Source: an uncultured Parabacteroides sp. (GTDB lineage: Bacteria > Bacteroidota > Bacteroidia > Bacteroidales > Tannerellaceae). Taken from it: a stretch of 64,000 bases of DNA. Location of the stretch: positions 1 to 64,000 of the forward strand of contig UQLN01000025.1 of assembly GCA_900541965.1 (NCBI GenBank). Direction: 5' to 3'. Position numbers and translations under genes: made by a program. Positions 9,527 to 17,988 of the stretch are shown here, piece by piece (the stretch's first letter is position 1; the number at the start of each line of letters is the position of its first letter). The notes beneath the pieces are model-generated. The model was not told the origin of the DNA, ran no database searches, and worked only from the letters and a program-made list of their open reading frames with translations.

Positions 9527-10867
9527 ATGAAAAGTAAGCAACAAACAATGAGTCCGTCCCGGAAACGGTTTTCCGACCTACTGTTTATCCTTTGGGCAGG
9601 CGGTGCAGCCTTGTTATCTTATTCCTTGGTGTATGCATTACGCAAACCTTATACGGCTGCCGCATTTGAGGATTTGGAATTGTTTAATATGGACTATAAG
9701 GTAGTAGTTACTATCTCCCAGATATTGGGATATGTGATTTCCAAGTTTATGGGGATTAAACTGATATCCGAGCTGAAGCGGGAAGAACGTTTGAAGTTTA
9801 TCCTGATGTCGATTGTGATGGCGGAACTTTCATTGGTATTTTTCGGGTTGCTGTCCGCTCCTTATAATATAGCAGCCATGTTCCTGAACGGTCTTTCGCT
9901 GGGGTGTATGTGGGGAGTCATTTTCAGTTTTATTGAAGGACGACGGATGACGGATATTTTAGCCAGTTTGTTGGGTGTGAGTATGGTGATCAGTTCCGGT
10001 ACGGCAAAGTCGTTGGGACTTTATGTAATGAATACATTGCATGTAAACGAATTTTGGATGCCCGCGCTAATCGGAGCCGTGGCACTTCCGCTTTTGGCTT
10101 TGCTGGGATATATACTGAATCGTTTACCGGAACCGACAGTCGAGGATATAGAAATGAAGTCGGAGCGTGAGACGCTAAATGGCAAACAGCGCTGGGAGCT
10201 TTTCAAAAGTTATATGCCCTTCCTAACCTTGTTGTTTGTAGCCAATATAGCGATTGTTATCCTGCGTGATATAAAAGAAGATTTTTTGGTGAATATTATT
10301 GATGTGTCAAATTATTCACCTTGGATGTTTGCCCGTATAGATGGCATTGTGACTTTGATTATCCTCGGAATCTTCGGCTTGATGGTATTGGTGAAAGATA
10401 ACCTGAAAGCCCTTTCTATTCTTTTCGGTTTGATTATAGCAGGGATGGTTGTGATGTCGGTGGTTTCTTTCGGCCAGGAACAGTTTCAGTTATCTCCTAT
10501 AGTCTGGCTGTTTATCCAGAGTTTATGTCTGTATATTGCTTATTTGACCTTCCAGACAATTTTCTTTGACCGTTTTATCGCCTGCTTCCGGATACGGGGA
10601 AATGTAGGGTTCTTCATTGTAACGACAGACTTTCTGGGGTATACCGGAACGATTCTGGTTCTTGCGCTGAAAGAGTTTTTGCATCCGGCTATCAATTGGG
10701 CTGTATTTTATAACCAGCTTGCCGGTTATGTCGGAATCTTTTGCTGTATCACATTCATCTGTTCCTTCGTATATTTGCATCAGCGCTATCGTCGGGAAAA
10801 CGGGGCGCCGGTGAAAGACAAAACAGCCTTCCAATCGACTCCGCAGAATGCCGTTACAATGGCTTGA
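9527..10867 (+). CDS. DUF5690 MFS-like transporter, candidate aminoethylphosphonate importer
   Basis: A 446-residue polytopic membrane protein with about 12 hydrophobic segments and an MFS-like first loop (LVYALRKPYTAAAFE). It resembles the DUF5690 family, a Bacteroidetes group related to organophosphate:Pi antiporters (UhpC/GlpT-like RKP motif). It is 40 bp upstream of phnX and ahead of phnW on the same strand, so uptake of 2-aminoethylphosphonate or phosphonoacetaldehyde precursors is the natural guess. No binding residue proves the substrate. The last ~25 residues are hydrophilic and probably cytoplasmic. Confidence 0.75.
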   Translation: MKSKQQTMSPSRKRFSDLLFILWAGGAALLSYSLVYALRKPYTAAAFEDLELFNMDYKVVVTISQILGYVISKFMGIKLISELKREERLKFILMSIVMAELSLVFFGLLSAPYNIAAMFLNGLSLGCMWGVIFSFIEGRRMTDILASLLGVSMVISSGTAKSLGLYVMNTLHVNEFWMPALIGAVALPLLALLGYILNRLPEPTVEDIEMKSERETLNGKQRWELFKSYMPFLTLLFVANIAIVILRDIKEDFLVNIIDVSNYSPWMFARIDGIVTLIILGIFGLMVLVKDNLKALSILFGLIIAGMVVMSVVSFGQEQFQLSPIVWLFIQSLCLYIAYLTFQTIFFDRFIACFRIRGNVGFFIVTTDFLGYTGTILVLALKEFLHPAINWAVFYNQLAGYVGIFCCITFICSFVYLHQRYRRENGAPVKDKTAFQSTPQNAVTMA

Positions 10868-10907
10868 ATAGAGAAATAATAATTAAGAATATATCATCTG
10901 TTTATTT

Positions 10908-11690
10908 ATGAAAAAGATTTCATGTGTGATTATGGACTGGGCGGGAACGGCTGTCGATTTCGGTTGCTTCGCCCCTTTGAATGCCTTCCTGAAAGTATTT
11001 TCCGAAGAGAAAGGCATTGATATTACTTATCGCCAGGCACGCGAGCCGATGGGTTTGCTGAAGATAGACCATATCAAGGCGATTCTCAGTATGCCGGAAG
11101 TGAATGCAAAGTTTCAGGCTCGTTATAACCGCGCTTGGAATATGGACGATGTGAATGAGATGTACAAAAGTTTTGAGAAGCATCTGTTTGCTTCACTGAG
11201 CAATTTTACTACTCCGATTCCCGGTGTGCTTGACACAATGGAATTATTGCGTGAACAGGGAATAAAGATCGGTTCAACAACCGGTTATACACAGGCTATG
11301 ATGGATGTTGTCCGCCCCGGTGCAGCCGCAAAAGGATATGTTGTGGATAATCTGGTTACTCCGGATGATGTTCCGGCCGGGCGTCCTGCTCCGTATATGA
11401 TTTACCAAAACATGATAGACCTTGCCATCGCTTCTGTGGATAATGTGGTAAAAGTCGGTGACACGATAGCCGATATCAAGGAAGGTGTGAATGCGAAGGT
11501 ATGGAGCATCGGTCTTATTACCGGAAGTAATGAAATGGGAATGAGTGAAGATGAATACAATCACCGTTCGGCAGAAGAGCTAATCCCATTGAAGAATGAG
11601 GTACGTCAACGCATGTTGGATGCCGGGGCGCATTTTGTATTGGATAATATTACGGAACTGCCAGCCTGTATTGAGAAAATTAATCGTTGA
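10908..11690 (+). CDS. phnX: Phosphonoacetaldehyde hydrolase (phosphonatase)
   Basis: A 260-residue HAD-superfamily enzyme that splits phosphonoacetaldehyde into acetaldehyde and phosphate. The HAD motif I is IMDWAGTAVD with nucleophile Asp10 and the phosphonatase-specific Ala12. The cap domain has MGLLKIDHI with Lys52 in the place of the Schiff-base lysine. GSTTGY is motif II and KVGDTIADI supplies the acidic motif IV. Length is normal for the family. It lies between the transporter and phnW, which makes the phosphonoacetaldehyde it uses. A 112-bp gap with a dyad repeat separates it from phnW. Confidence 0.95.
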   Translation: MKKISCVIMDWAGTAVDFGCFAPLNAFLKVFSEEKGIDITYRQAREPMGLLKIDHIKAILSMPEVNAKFQARYNRAWNMDDVNEMYKSFEKHLFASLSNFTTPIPGVLDTMELLREQGIKIGSTTGYTQAMMDVVRPGAAAKGYVVDNLVTPDDVPAGRPAPYMIYQNMIDLAIASVDNVVKVGDTIADIKEGVNAKVWSIGLITGSNEMGMSEDEYNHRSAEELIPLKNEVRQRMLDAGAHFVLDNITELPACIEKINR

Positions 11691-11712
11691 GATACCATTG
11701 CACATTTTTAAT

Positions 11713-11771
11713 CCATAGTTATGGTTTTTCCGATTCATAACTATGAATTAAGAAAATCATAACTATGAACC
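11713..11771. repeat. 59-bp dispersed dyad repeat, copy 1
   Basis: The segment has three units of the CATAGTTATG/CATAACTATG type with fixed spacing: CCATAGTTATGG at the left, TTCATAACTATGAA in the middle and ATCATAACTATGAACC at the right. The same arrangement occurs at 34,025 with the same length. It lies between phnX and phnW and can fold into alternative hairpins, so it could affect relative expression of the two genes. Confidence 0.7.
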
Positions 11772-11802
11772 AGAATAATCATAATAAAAATAGATACATA
11801 AA

Positions 11803-12891
11803 ATGAGAAATTATTTGTTGCTTACTCCCGGTCCTTTGAGCACATCCGAAACAGTCCGTGAAGCGATGTTGCAGGATTGGTGTACATGGGATAAAGATTA
11901 TAATGAAGGAATCGTAACCCCTATCCGCAAAGGCTTGTTGGCTATTGCCGGGGTAGATGAGAAGGAATATACGAATGTGCTTTTGCAGGGAAGCGGAACA
12001 TATTGTGTAGAAGCTACAATCGGTGCGGCTGTAGGTCCGAATGATAAATTGCTTATTCTGGCAAATGGCGCTTATGGTAAACGTATGGCTGAGATTGCCC
12101 GTTATTACCATATCGACCATGTGTTGGTTTCTCTTCATGAAACGGAACTGATTACCGGAGAGGTAGCACGTAAGGCTTTGGATGAAAATCCGGGTATCAC
12201 TCATCTTTCCATGGTACACAGCGAAACGACAACCGGATTGCTGAATCCGATAGAAGAAGTAGGTGAGGTGATACGTAACCGTAATATTACATTTATTGTG
12301 GATGCGATGAGCAGTTTTGGCGGAGTACCTATCGATATGCAGAAAATAGGAATAGATTTTCTGGTTAGCAGTGCCAATAAATGTATTCAGGGAGTCCCCG
12401 GTTTTGGTTTCGTAATCGCCTGTAAGGATAAACTGGCGGCAACTAAAGGAAACGCCCGTTCTTTGTCTTTGGATATATATGCCCAGTGGGAGACCATGGA
12501 AAAAGGGGGAGGAAAATGGCGTTTCACTTCTCCGACACATGTTGTCCATGCTTTCTGGCAGGCAATGCAGGAATTAAATGAAGAGGGCGGTATTGCTGCA
12601 CGCTATGAACGGTATAAAAAGAACCACCGTACACTGGTTGACGGTATGCGTGCATTAGGCTATAAGACGTTGTTGCCGGATGCTTCACAAGGACCGATTA
12701 TTACTTCTTTCTATTATCCTTCGGCAGATTTCTCTTTTGTGTCTTTCTATGAAAAGCTGAAAGCAAAAGGGTTCGTTATTTATCCGGGTAAAATATCGGA
12801 TGCCGATACATTCCGTATCGGAAATATCGGGGATGTTTATCCGGAAGACATGGAAGCATTGCTGTTGGCAATCAAAGAGGTAACAGCCTGA
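11803..12891 (+). CDS. phnW: 2-aminoethylphosphonate:pyruvate transaminase
   Basis: A 362-residue class V aminotransferase that transfers the amino group of 2-aminoethylphosphonate to pyruvate, giving phosphonoacetaldehyde and alanine. It starts with LLTPGPLSTS, a phosphonate/substrate loop typical of PhnW and alanine-glyoxylate transaminases. IVDAMSSFGG carries the PLP-ring Asp, and SSANKCIQG carries the PLP lysine (Lys193). Full family length. Its product is the substrate of the upstream phnX, so the pair forms a complete two-step route to Pi, acetaldehyde and alanine. It ends 4 bp before the convergent WbqC-like gene. Confidence 0.95.
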   Translation: MRNYLLLTPGPLSTSETVREAMLQDWCTWDKDYNEGIVTPIRKGLLAIAGVDEKEYTNVLLQGSGTYCVEATIGAAVGPNDKLLILANGAYGKRMAEIARYYHIDHVLVSLHETELITGEVARKALDENPGITHLSMVHSETTTGLLNPIEEVGEVIRNRNITFIVDAMSSFGGVPIDMQKIGIDFLVSSANKCIQGVPGFGFVIACKDKLAATKGNARSLSLDIYAQWETMEKGGGKWRFTSPTHVVHAFWQAMQELNEEGGIAARYERYKKNHRTLVDGMRALGYKTLLPDASQGPIITSFYYPSADFSFVSFYEKLKAKGFVIYPGKISDADTFRIGNIGDVYPEDMEALLLAIKEVTA

Positions 12892-12895
12892 TAAT

Positions 12896-13519
12896 TTATT
12901 TGCAGATGGAGTCCCGGAGAACAATCAACCCTTCCGGGCCCATATTGAATAATAAATCGACGATACTCAGATTGGGGAGGAATCCGAATTTTTCCTTGAA
13001 TACCTGATAATAGGGTTTGGGGCGGAATGCGGGATCTTCCCCTTCATGTTTGGGACGTATGGTTTCGCGAAAATCGTTGGGCACTTCCGGCTGATACTCG
13101 TCCGTATAGATAATGTGCGGGTTGATATCCAGCAACCGGCAGATAAGATTGCGCAATTCTTCATTATAGTCGAACAGGAACTCATATTTTTTCTCATAAA
13201 ACGGAGCGAAATCTTCTTCGTAATATTCAAAAAACGGACTGAGGTTATAAGCGGAAACCAATGCGTTCCAATGCAGGTGGCGCCAGTTCCCGTGGTCGGA
13301 GATGCGGATATCTTTCGTCTGGCATTTGAGGGTGTCCGGCTTGACAATGGGGACGGAAAGTGCCAGCGGACCGTTTGCCGCGGCAATGATACAGCGGTTA
13401 CGATAGGTTTGTTTCAGGTAATTCTCCGCTGTTTCGATATGAATTACCGGATATTGGCAGAGTTTGCAGTATTGCTGGACAGGTCCCAGATAAGCAGTGG
13501 AAAGATATACGGATTGCAT
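12896..13519 (-). CDS. WbqC-family protein
   Basis: A 207-residue cytosolic protein matching the WbqC-like family: an early TAYLGPVQQYCKL segment, ETAENYLKQTYRNR, and a central GNWRHLHWNALVSAY stretch. Family members occur in O-antigen clusters and near signal peptidases in Bacteroidetes; biochemical role is unsettled. Its start lies 1 bp from the stop of the downstream-reading pseudo-signal peptidase gene, so it is the last member of the dapB-lepB-lepB2-wbqC minus-strand run. Confidence 0.8.
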   Translation of the reverse strand: MQSVYLSTAYLGPVQQYCKLCQYPVIHIETAENYLKQTYRNRCIIAAANGPLALSVPIVKPDTLKCQTKDIRISDHGNWRHLHWNALVSAYNLSPFFEYYEEDFAPFYEKKYEFLFDYNEELRNLICRLLDINPHIIYTDEYQPEVPNDFRETIRPKHEGEDPAFRPKPYYQVFKEKFGFLPNLSIVDLLFNMGPEGLIVLRDSICK

Positions 13520-13520
13520 A

Positions 13521-14375
13521 TTATTTGACTGGTTTAAAAAAGTGTTGTTTGTCTGCGCTGTACCAGCAGAACCACGCGTTGCCTATGATATGGCTGGAAG
13601 GGACGAATCCCAGGTGGCGGGAGTCTACCGACTCGTTCGTATTGTCTGCCAGCATCCAGTAATAATCTTGTTTAAAGAAAAAGAAGAGGGTTTCCTTTCC
13701 ATCCAGATACAATTTCCCATCGCGGATAACCGCTCGGTTCCCGGCTTCTTTCAGAATGGCTTCTTTACAGGCATTCAACGTCGTCTCGTTCAGGCGGTAA
13801 GCTCTGTCTTTACGGGGAACGACCAGCGTGTAAGTGCTTGTTTTGCTTCGTAAAAAGCGTCCGTTGGCATCCTCGTCCAGTTCTTCCCTGATTTGATATT
13901 CTTCAAATGTAGTAAGTGATAGCGTGAAGCCGTAAGGTTCGATAACCCGGTCCCGTATGGGGATGTTTAGTTTTTGTGCGGCATTCAGAAAATCGGTGAC
14001 TCCGTTTTGTGCAACGAAATAGGTGCTTAATGCGCGGGGGGAAGGGGGAAGTTGTACTCCGTTTATTTTGTAGCCTTCGTTGCTGATTTCAATCGTATCG
14101 CCGGGCATTCCGATACACCGGGCAAGAAACAGGGGAGCGGATAAAGTGTCTTTCCGAAGCGGGCTGGTGAAAAGTACCACGCGGTTCCTTCCGGGGTTCT
14201 CCCGTTCCTGCAGTTTGTTTACCAGAATATAATCTCCCTTATGTAATGCTTCTTCCATGGCATCCGTAGATACCCGGTACGATTCGACAAGGAAATAACG
14301 TATGCACATAACAACCCCTATGGCAACTGCAATTGTTGCCAACCATTTAAGGAATGATGCAAGGGATTGTTTCAT
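13521..14375 (-). CDS. Signal peptidase I homologue lacking the catalytic Ser and Lys
   Basis: A 284-residue S26-family protein with one N-terminal membrane segment (residues ~11-30). The fold is clear: KGDYILVNK, ARCIGMPGDTIEI and ADNTNESVDSRHLGFV. However, the catalytic serine that precedes Met in the SxSM/SSSL box is Ala39 (STDAMEEAL), and the general-base lysine before RCIGMPGD is Ala85 (LFLARCIGMPGD). The box E glycine before DN is also Ala. The paralogue 16 bp upstream has Ser94 and Lys215 at these places. This copy is therefore probably not a peptidase; it may be a scaffold or regulatory subunit (inference). The ORF is intact, so it is not a decaying pseudogene. Confidence 0.9.
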   Translation of the reverse strand: MKQSLASFLKWLATIAVAIGVVMCIRYFLVESYRVSTDAMEEALHKGDYILVNKLQERENPGRNRVVLFTSPLRKDTLSAPLFLARCIGMPGDTIEISNEGYKINGVQLPPSPRALSTYFVAQNGVTDFLNAAQKLNIPIRDRVIEPYGFTLSLTTFEEYQIREELDEDANGRFLRSKTSTYTLVVPRKDRAYRLNETTLNACKEAILKEAGNRAVIRDGKLYLDGKETLFFFFKQDYYWMLADNTNESVDSRHLGFVPSSHIIGNAWFCWYSADKQHFFKPVK

Positions 14376-14391
14376 ACGTTATTTATCGCAC

Positions 14392-15789
14392 TTAATCAGC
14401 GTGTACCCAGCGGAACATACGGTTCCAGCGGATGCCGCCGTCAAACAGGCTGCGGTCTTTGTCCAGTGATAACCAAATCATAATAGGCTTACCTACAATG
14501 TGGTCTTCCGGAACAAATCCCCAGGAACGGCTGTCTGCACTGTTATGGCGGTTGTCGCCCATCATCCAGTAATAATCGTATTTGAATGTATACGAAGTTT
14601 CAGGCTTGCCGTTGATGAAAACCTGTCCGTCTTTTACTTCCAGTTGATTATTCTCATAATTTCTGATGCAACGTTCGTATAATGCCAGGTTGCGTTCGTT
14701 CAGCGGAATAGTCGCTCCTTTCTTCGGAATCCAAAGCGGTCCGTAGTTGTCGCGGCTCCATCCCGTATTATATCCCAACGGGTAAGTAGAGCCGGCCCAT
14801 GAGTCCGGTTCGATGATTATTTTCGTTATAATCGGCAGTTTCTTTGCGATTTCAACCGCTTTTTGTGTGAGTGGGAAATGATAGACCGGGTTGTATTGTC
14901 CGCTTTCGTTCGGTGTGAAACCTAATAGAGACAGTGTTTCTTTGTTGGATGTACCGTTAGAAATCAGTATCCGGTCGTCCTTGCTTATGTCCAGCAGGCG
15001 GAATTGTTCTTCGCTTATGGCGGAACCGTCTGTCTCAACGAAATAATTGAACTGCATGTCTTCCGGGTTTTTTGCGGCTACTCCGTCGATATATACCTGG
15101 TTGTTGCGTACTTCAATCGTGTCGCCGGGCATACCGATACAGCGTTTTACGTAGTTTTCGCGTTTATCTACCGGGCGGTAGATAATCTCTCCGAATGTCG
15201 CCTTATCGGTCAGGACATTTTCGCGTCCGTATTGTTCTACCAGATTGTAGTAATCCGGATTCTGAACTTTTAATGCGACCGTATCGCCTGCCGGGAAGTT
15301 GAATACTACAATATCGTTCCGCTTCACATTACCGAAACCTTTAACCCGCTTGTAGTCCCATAGCGGCCAGTCCAGATAAGACTTGCTGTTGAAGAATGGC
15401 AACGTGTTCTGTACCAAAGGAAAAGCCACAGGGGTATTCGGTACACGGGGACCATAACTCAGCTTGCTGACAAACAGATAATCGCCTACGAGCAGTGATT
15501 TTTCCAGCGAAGAACTGGGTATCTGGTAATTCTGGAAAATGAAAATATTAATGAAATAAACGGCTATCAATGCAAATACGATATCGTCTACCCATTCCAG
15601 GATGTTCCGTACTTTCGGATTCTTTGAGCGTTTCCATGCTCCCCAGGGGATGTATTGCGTAAGGAAAATATCTATGAGTACGATTAATCCGAGCAATAAC
15701 CAGGCATTCCGCATCCATAGCACAAACAGGGCATACAGGATAGCAGCAATACTGAATTTAATCCATTGTTTTTTGGAAAACTTCTTCAT
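14392..15789 (-). CDS. lepB: Signal peptidase I, catalytically complete
   Basis: A 465-residue S26 signal peptidase I, which cleaves signal peptides of exported proteins at the outer face of the inner membrane. Two to three hydrophobic segments occupy residues ~12-45 and 66-86. The catalytic Ser94 is in IPSSSLEKSL, the general base Lys215 in ENYVKRCIGMPGD, and the late box E is MMGDNRHNSADSRSWG. It is longer than the E. coli enzyme because of insertions between the boxes, as is normal in Bacteroidales. It follows dapB by 15 bp and precedes the inactive paralogue by 16 bp. Confidence 0.95.
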   Translation of the reverse strand: MKKFSKKQWIKFSIAAILYALFVLWMRNAWLLLGLIVLIDIFLTQYIPWGAWKRSKNPKVRNILEWVDDIVFALIAVYFINIFIFQNYQIPSSSLEKSLLVGDYLFVSKLSYGPRVPNTPVAFPLVQNTLPFFNSKSYLDWPLWDYKRVKGFGNVKRNDIVVFNFPAGDTVALKVQNPDYYNLVEQYGRENVLTDKATFGEIIYRPVDKRENYVKRCIGMPGDTIEVRNNQVYIDGVAAKNPEDMQFNYFVETDGSAISEEQFRLLDISKDDRILISNGTSNKETLSLLGFTPNESGQYNPVYHFPLTQKAVEIAKKLPIITKIIIEPDSWAGSTYPLGYNTGWSRDNYGPLWIPKKGATIPLNERNLALYERCIRNYENNQLEVKDGQVFINGKPETSYTFKYDYYWMMGDNRHNSADSRSWGFVPEDHIVGKPIMIWLSLDKDRSLFDGGIRWNRMFRWVHAD

Positions 15790-15804
15790 GTATTATATTG
15801 GATT

Positions 15805-16521
15805 TTAGAATTTAAGCATATCTTCCATGCCGAGAAACCCTTTCTTGCCGGCTGTAAATTCAGCGGCTACTACGGCTCCGAGTGCAAAACCGGCACGGCT
15901 TTTTGCATCGTGCTTGATGGTGATATAATCGACATCCGACTCGTAAGTGATTTCATGAATACCCGGAACCTCTCCTTCACGGATGGCATGGATAGGCAAG
16001 TCGCTGGGCTGTTCTGCGGTTTCCAGTGTCCAACGGTCTTTCCGGTCCATGTTCTCGATGATTCCTTCTGCCAGCGTGATAGCTGTGCCGCTGGGTGCAT
16101 CCAGTTTGTGGATATGATGGGTTTCCGTCATCTTTACATCATAAGCCGGGAAATTATTCATAATCTTTGCCAGATATTTGTTGAGGGCGAAGAATATGTT
16201 TACCCCGATACTGAAATTGGAGGCATAGAAAAAGGTTTTGCCTTCTTTTTCGCATTTTTCTTTGATTTCGCCGATACGGTCCAACCAACCGGTTGTACCT
16301 GATACCACAGGAACTCCGGCAGCAAAACAATTCATATAATTATTAAATGCCGAAGCCGGAATGGTGAATTCGATGGCTACATCTGCGCTTTTAAAATTAT
16401 CCGAATGGATTTCTTCAGGATTGTTTATATCTACGATCGATACAATTTCATGACCTCTGCTAACTGCAATCTGTTCGATGGTCTTTCCCATCTTTCCATA
16501 ACCTATAAGTGCAATTTTCAT
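15805..16521 (-). CDS. dapB: 4-hydroxy-tetrahydrodipicolinate reductase
   Basis: A 238-residue cytosolic enzyme of lysine and diaminopimelate synthesis that reduces hydroxy-tetrahydrodipicolinate with NAD(P)H. The N-terminal IGYGKMGKTIE is the dinucleotide-binding loop, SGTTGW supplies the conserved GTTG segment, and ETHHIHKLDAPSGTA is the signature with catalytic His and Lys and the substrate-binding SGT. Slightly shorter than the E. coli protein, as usual in Bacteroidetes. First gene of the dapB-lepB-lepB2-wbqC run, an order often conserved in Bacteroidales. Confidence 0.96.
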   Translation of the reverse strand: MKIALIGYGKMGKTIEQIAVSRGHEIVSIVDINNPEEIHSDNFKSADVAIEFTIPASAFNNYMNCFAAGVPVVSGTTGWLDRIGEIKEKCEKEGKTFFYASNFSIGVNIFFALNKYLAKIMNNFPAYDVKMTETHHIHKLDAPSGTAITLAEGIIENMDRKDRWTLETAEQPSDLPIHAIREGEVPGIHEITYESDVDYITIKHDAKSRAGFALGAVVAAEFTAGKKGFLGMEDMLKF

Positions 16522-16556
16522 CTTTCTTTTTCTCGTTTCATTATTAGAATAGAATG

Positions 16557-16564
16557 CAAATATA
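16557..16564 (-). promoter_or_regulatory. -7 box of the dapB operon
   Basis: CAAATATA on the plus strand reads TATATTTG on the minus strand, a perfect TAnnTTTG, 36 bp before the dapB start. No convincing -33 element was found. Confidence 0.5.
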
Positions 16565-16612
16565 AAGAATAATGATTAGATTTGGCTCATAAATCTTAAC
16601 TCATGGAAAAGT

Positions 16613-17896
16613 ATGGAACGTTTATTACATTATGTTTGGAAATACAAACTATTTGAAGCTACTCAACTGATTACCACAGACGGACGTCCTGTCCGGGTGA
16701 TTGATACCGGAATACAGAATACGGATGCAGGTCCCGACTTTTTCAATGCGAAAGTCCGGATAGGAGATACCCTTTGGGCGGGCGGTGTGGAGATTCACGA
16801 CAAAGCTTCGGACTGGCTGCTCCATCATCACGATGAGGATAAGGCGTATGATGCTGTTATTCTGCATGTTGTCGGGATAGATGATATGAGTGTAAACCGG
16901 ACTACCGGCGAACGGATTCCCCAGGTAATCCTGCCGGTTCCGGAGGCTGTTTCCCGGAATATAGATTGGTTGCTTTTCAGAGAGAAGCCTGTTCCCTGTG
17001 CGGATGCAATCCATTCTGTTGACCCGCTTCATCTGTCTTCCTGGCTGGCCTTTCTTGTCAGTGAGCGGATGGAACGCAAAACGCTCGATGTATTTGCCTT
17101 ATTGGAGCGGTATAACAGTGACTGGAATGAAGTATTCTATATCACTTTAACCCGTAATTTTGGGTTTGGTGTGAATAATGATGCCTTTGAACGCCTGGCG
17201 AAAAGCCTGCCTTTGCGTTGTATACAGAAACAACGGGGAAGTGCTTCCCAGATTGAAGCCATGTTGTTTGGACAGGCGGGAATGCTGGAAGGTGAGCTGC
17301 CGGATTATTATTCCCGTTTTTTGCAACAGGAATACAGTTTCCTGAGACGCAAGTTCAATCTGTTTCCATTGGATGGTTCTGTCTTTAAGAATCTTCGTAC
17401 CCGCCCGGTGAATTTCCCTTATCTGAAACTTGCCCAGCTTGCAGCCATCTGGATACAACACGATACGCTCTTTTCCTGTATTCTTGAAGCCGGATGTATA
17501 GGAGACATCAAGAAATGCTTCCGTGTACATCCTTCCGATTACTGGAAGACACATTACCATTTCTATCATGTGTCTCCTTCAAAAGAAAAGCCGGTGGGGG
17601 AGAACTCCCTGAATATCCTTCTTATCAATACGGTAGTCCCGATGTTGTTTGCTTATGGGAACCGGTGTAAACGCCCCGAGTATTGCGAACGTGCCATCCG
17701 TATACTGGAAGCTCTTCCATCTGAAAATAACTCGATTGTATCCATGTTTCGGAATGCGGGCATAACCGTTTGCCATGCAGGCGACAGCCAGGCGCTTATC
17801 CAGTTAAAACGGGAATATTGCGAGAAGAAAAAGTGTATGTACTGCAGAATCGGTTTCAGGATATTAAAAGGGGATATAAATGGTTGTAAATATTAG
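16613..17896 (+). CDS. DUF2851 family protein
   Basis: A 427-residue soluble protein starting MERLLHYVWKYKLF, with DAGPDFFNAKVRIGDTLWAG near residues 38-58, typical of the Bacteroidetes DUF2851 family. An early GGVEIHDKASDWLLHHHDED stretch has several His and acidic residues reminiscent of a metal or nuclease site, but no function is established. The Cys-rich tail (CEKKKCMYC) could bind a metal. It diverges from dapB and is followed by an envelope lipoprotein gene with its own promoter. Confidence 0.8.
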   Translation: MERLLHYVWKYKLFEATQLITTDGRPVRVIDTGIQNTDAGPDFFNAKVRIGDTLWAGGVEIHDKASDWLLHHHDEDKAYDAVILHVVGIDDMSVNRTTGERIPQVILPVPEAVSRNIDWLLFREKPVPCADAIHSVDPLHLSSWLAFLVSERMERKTLDVFALLERYNSDWNEVFYITLTRNFGFGVNNDAFERLAKSLPLRCIQKQRGSASQIEAMLFGQAGMLEGELPDYYSRFLQQEYSFLRRKFNLFPLDGSVFKNLRTRPVNFPYLKLAQLAAIWIQHDTLFSCILEAGCIGDIKKCFRVHPSDYWKTHYHFYHVSPSKEKPVGENSLNILLINTVVPMLFAYGNRCKRPEYCERAIRILEALPSENNSIVSMFRNAGITVCHAGDSQALIQLKREYCEKKKCMYCRIGFRILKGDINGCKY

Positions 17897-17948
17897 CATA
17901 TATAGATTAAATACATACTATACCTCTCAAAGTCACCGGATTTTTCCC

Positions 17949-17956
17949 TATTTTTG
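17949..17956 (+). promoter_or_regulatory. -7 box before the Ig-like lipoprotein gene
   Basis: TATTTTTG matches TAnnTTTG and lies 33 bp before the ATG at 17,989. Confidence 0.45.
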
Positions 17957-17988
17957 CCAAACTTATTAAATTAAGAAGAAGAAGAAGA

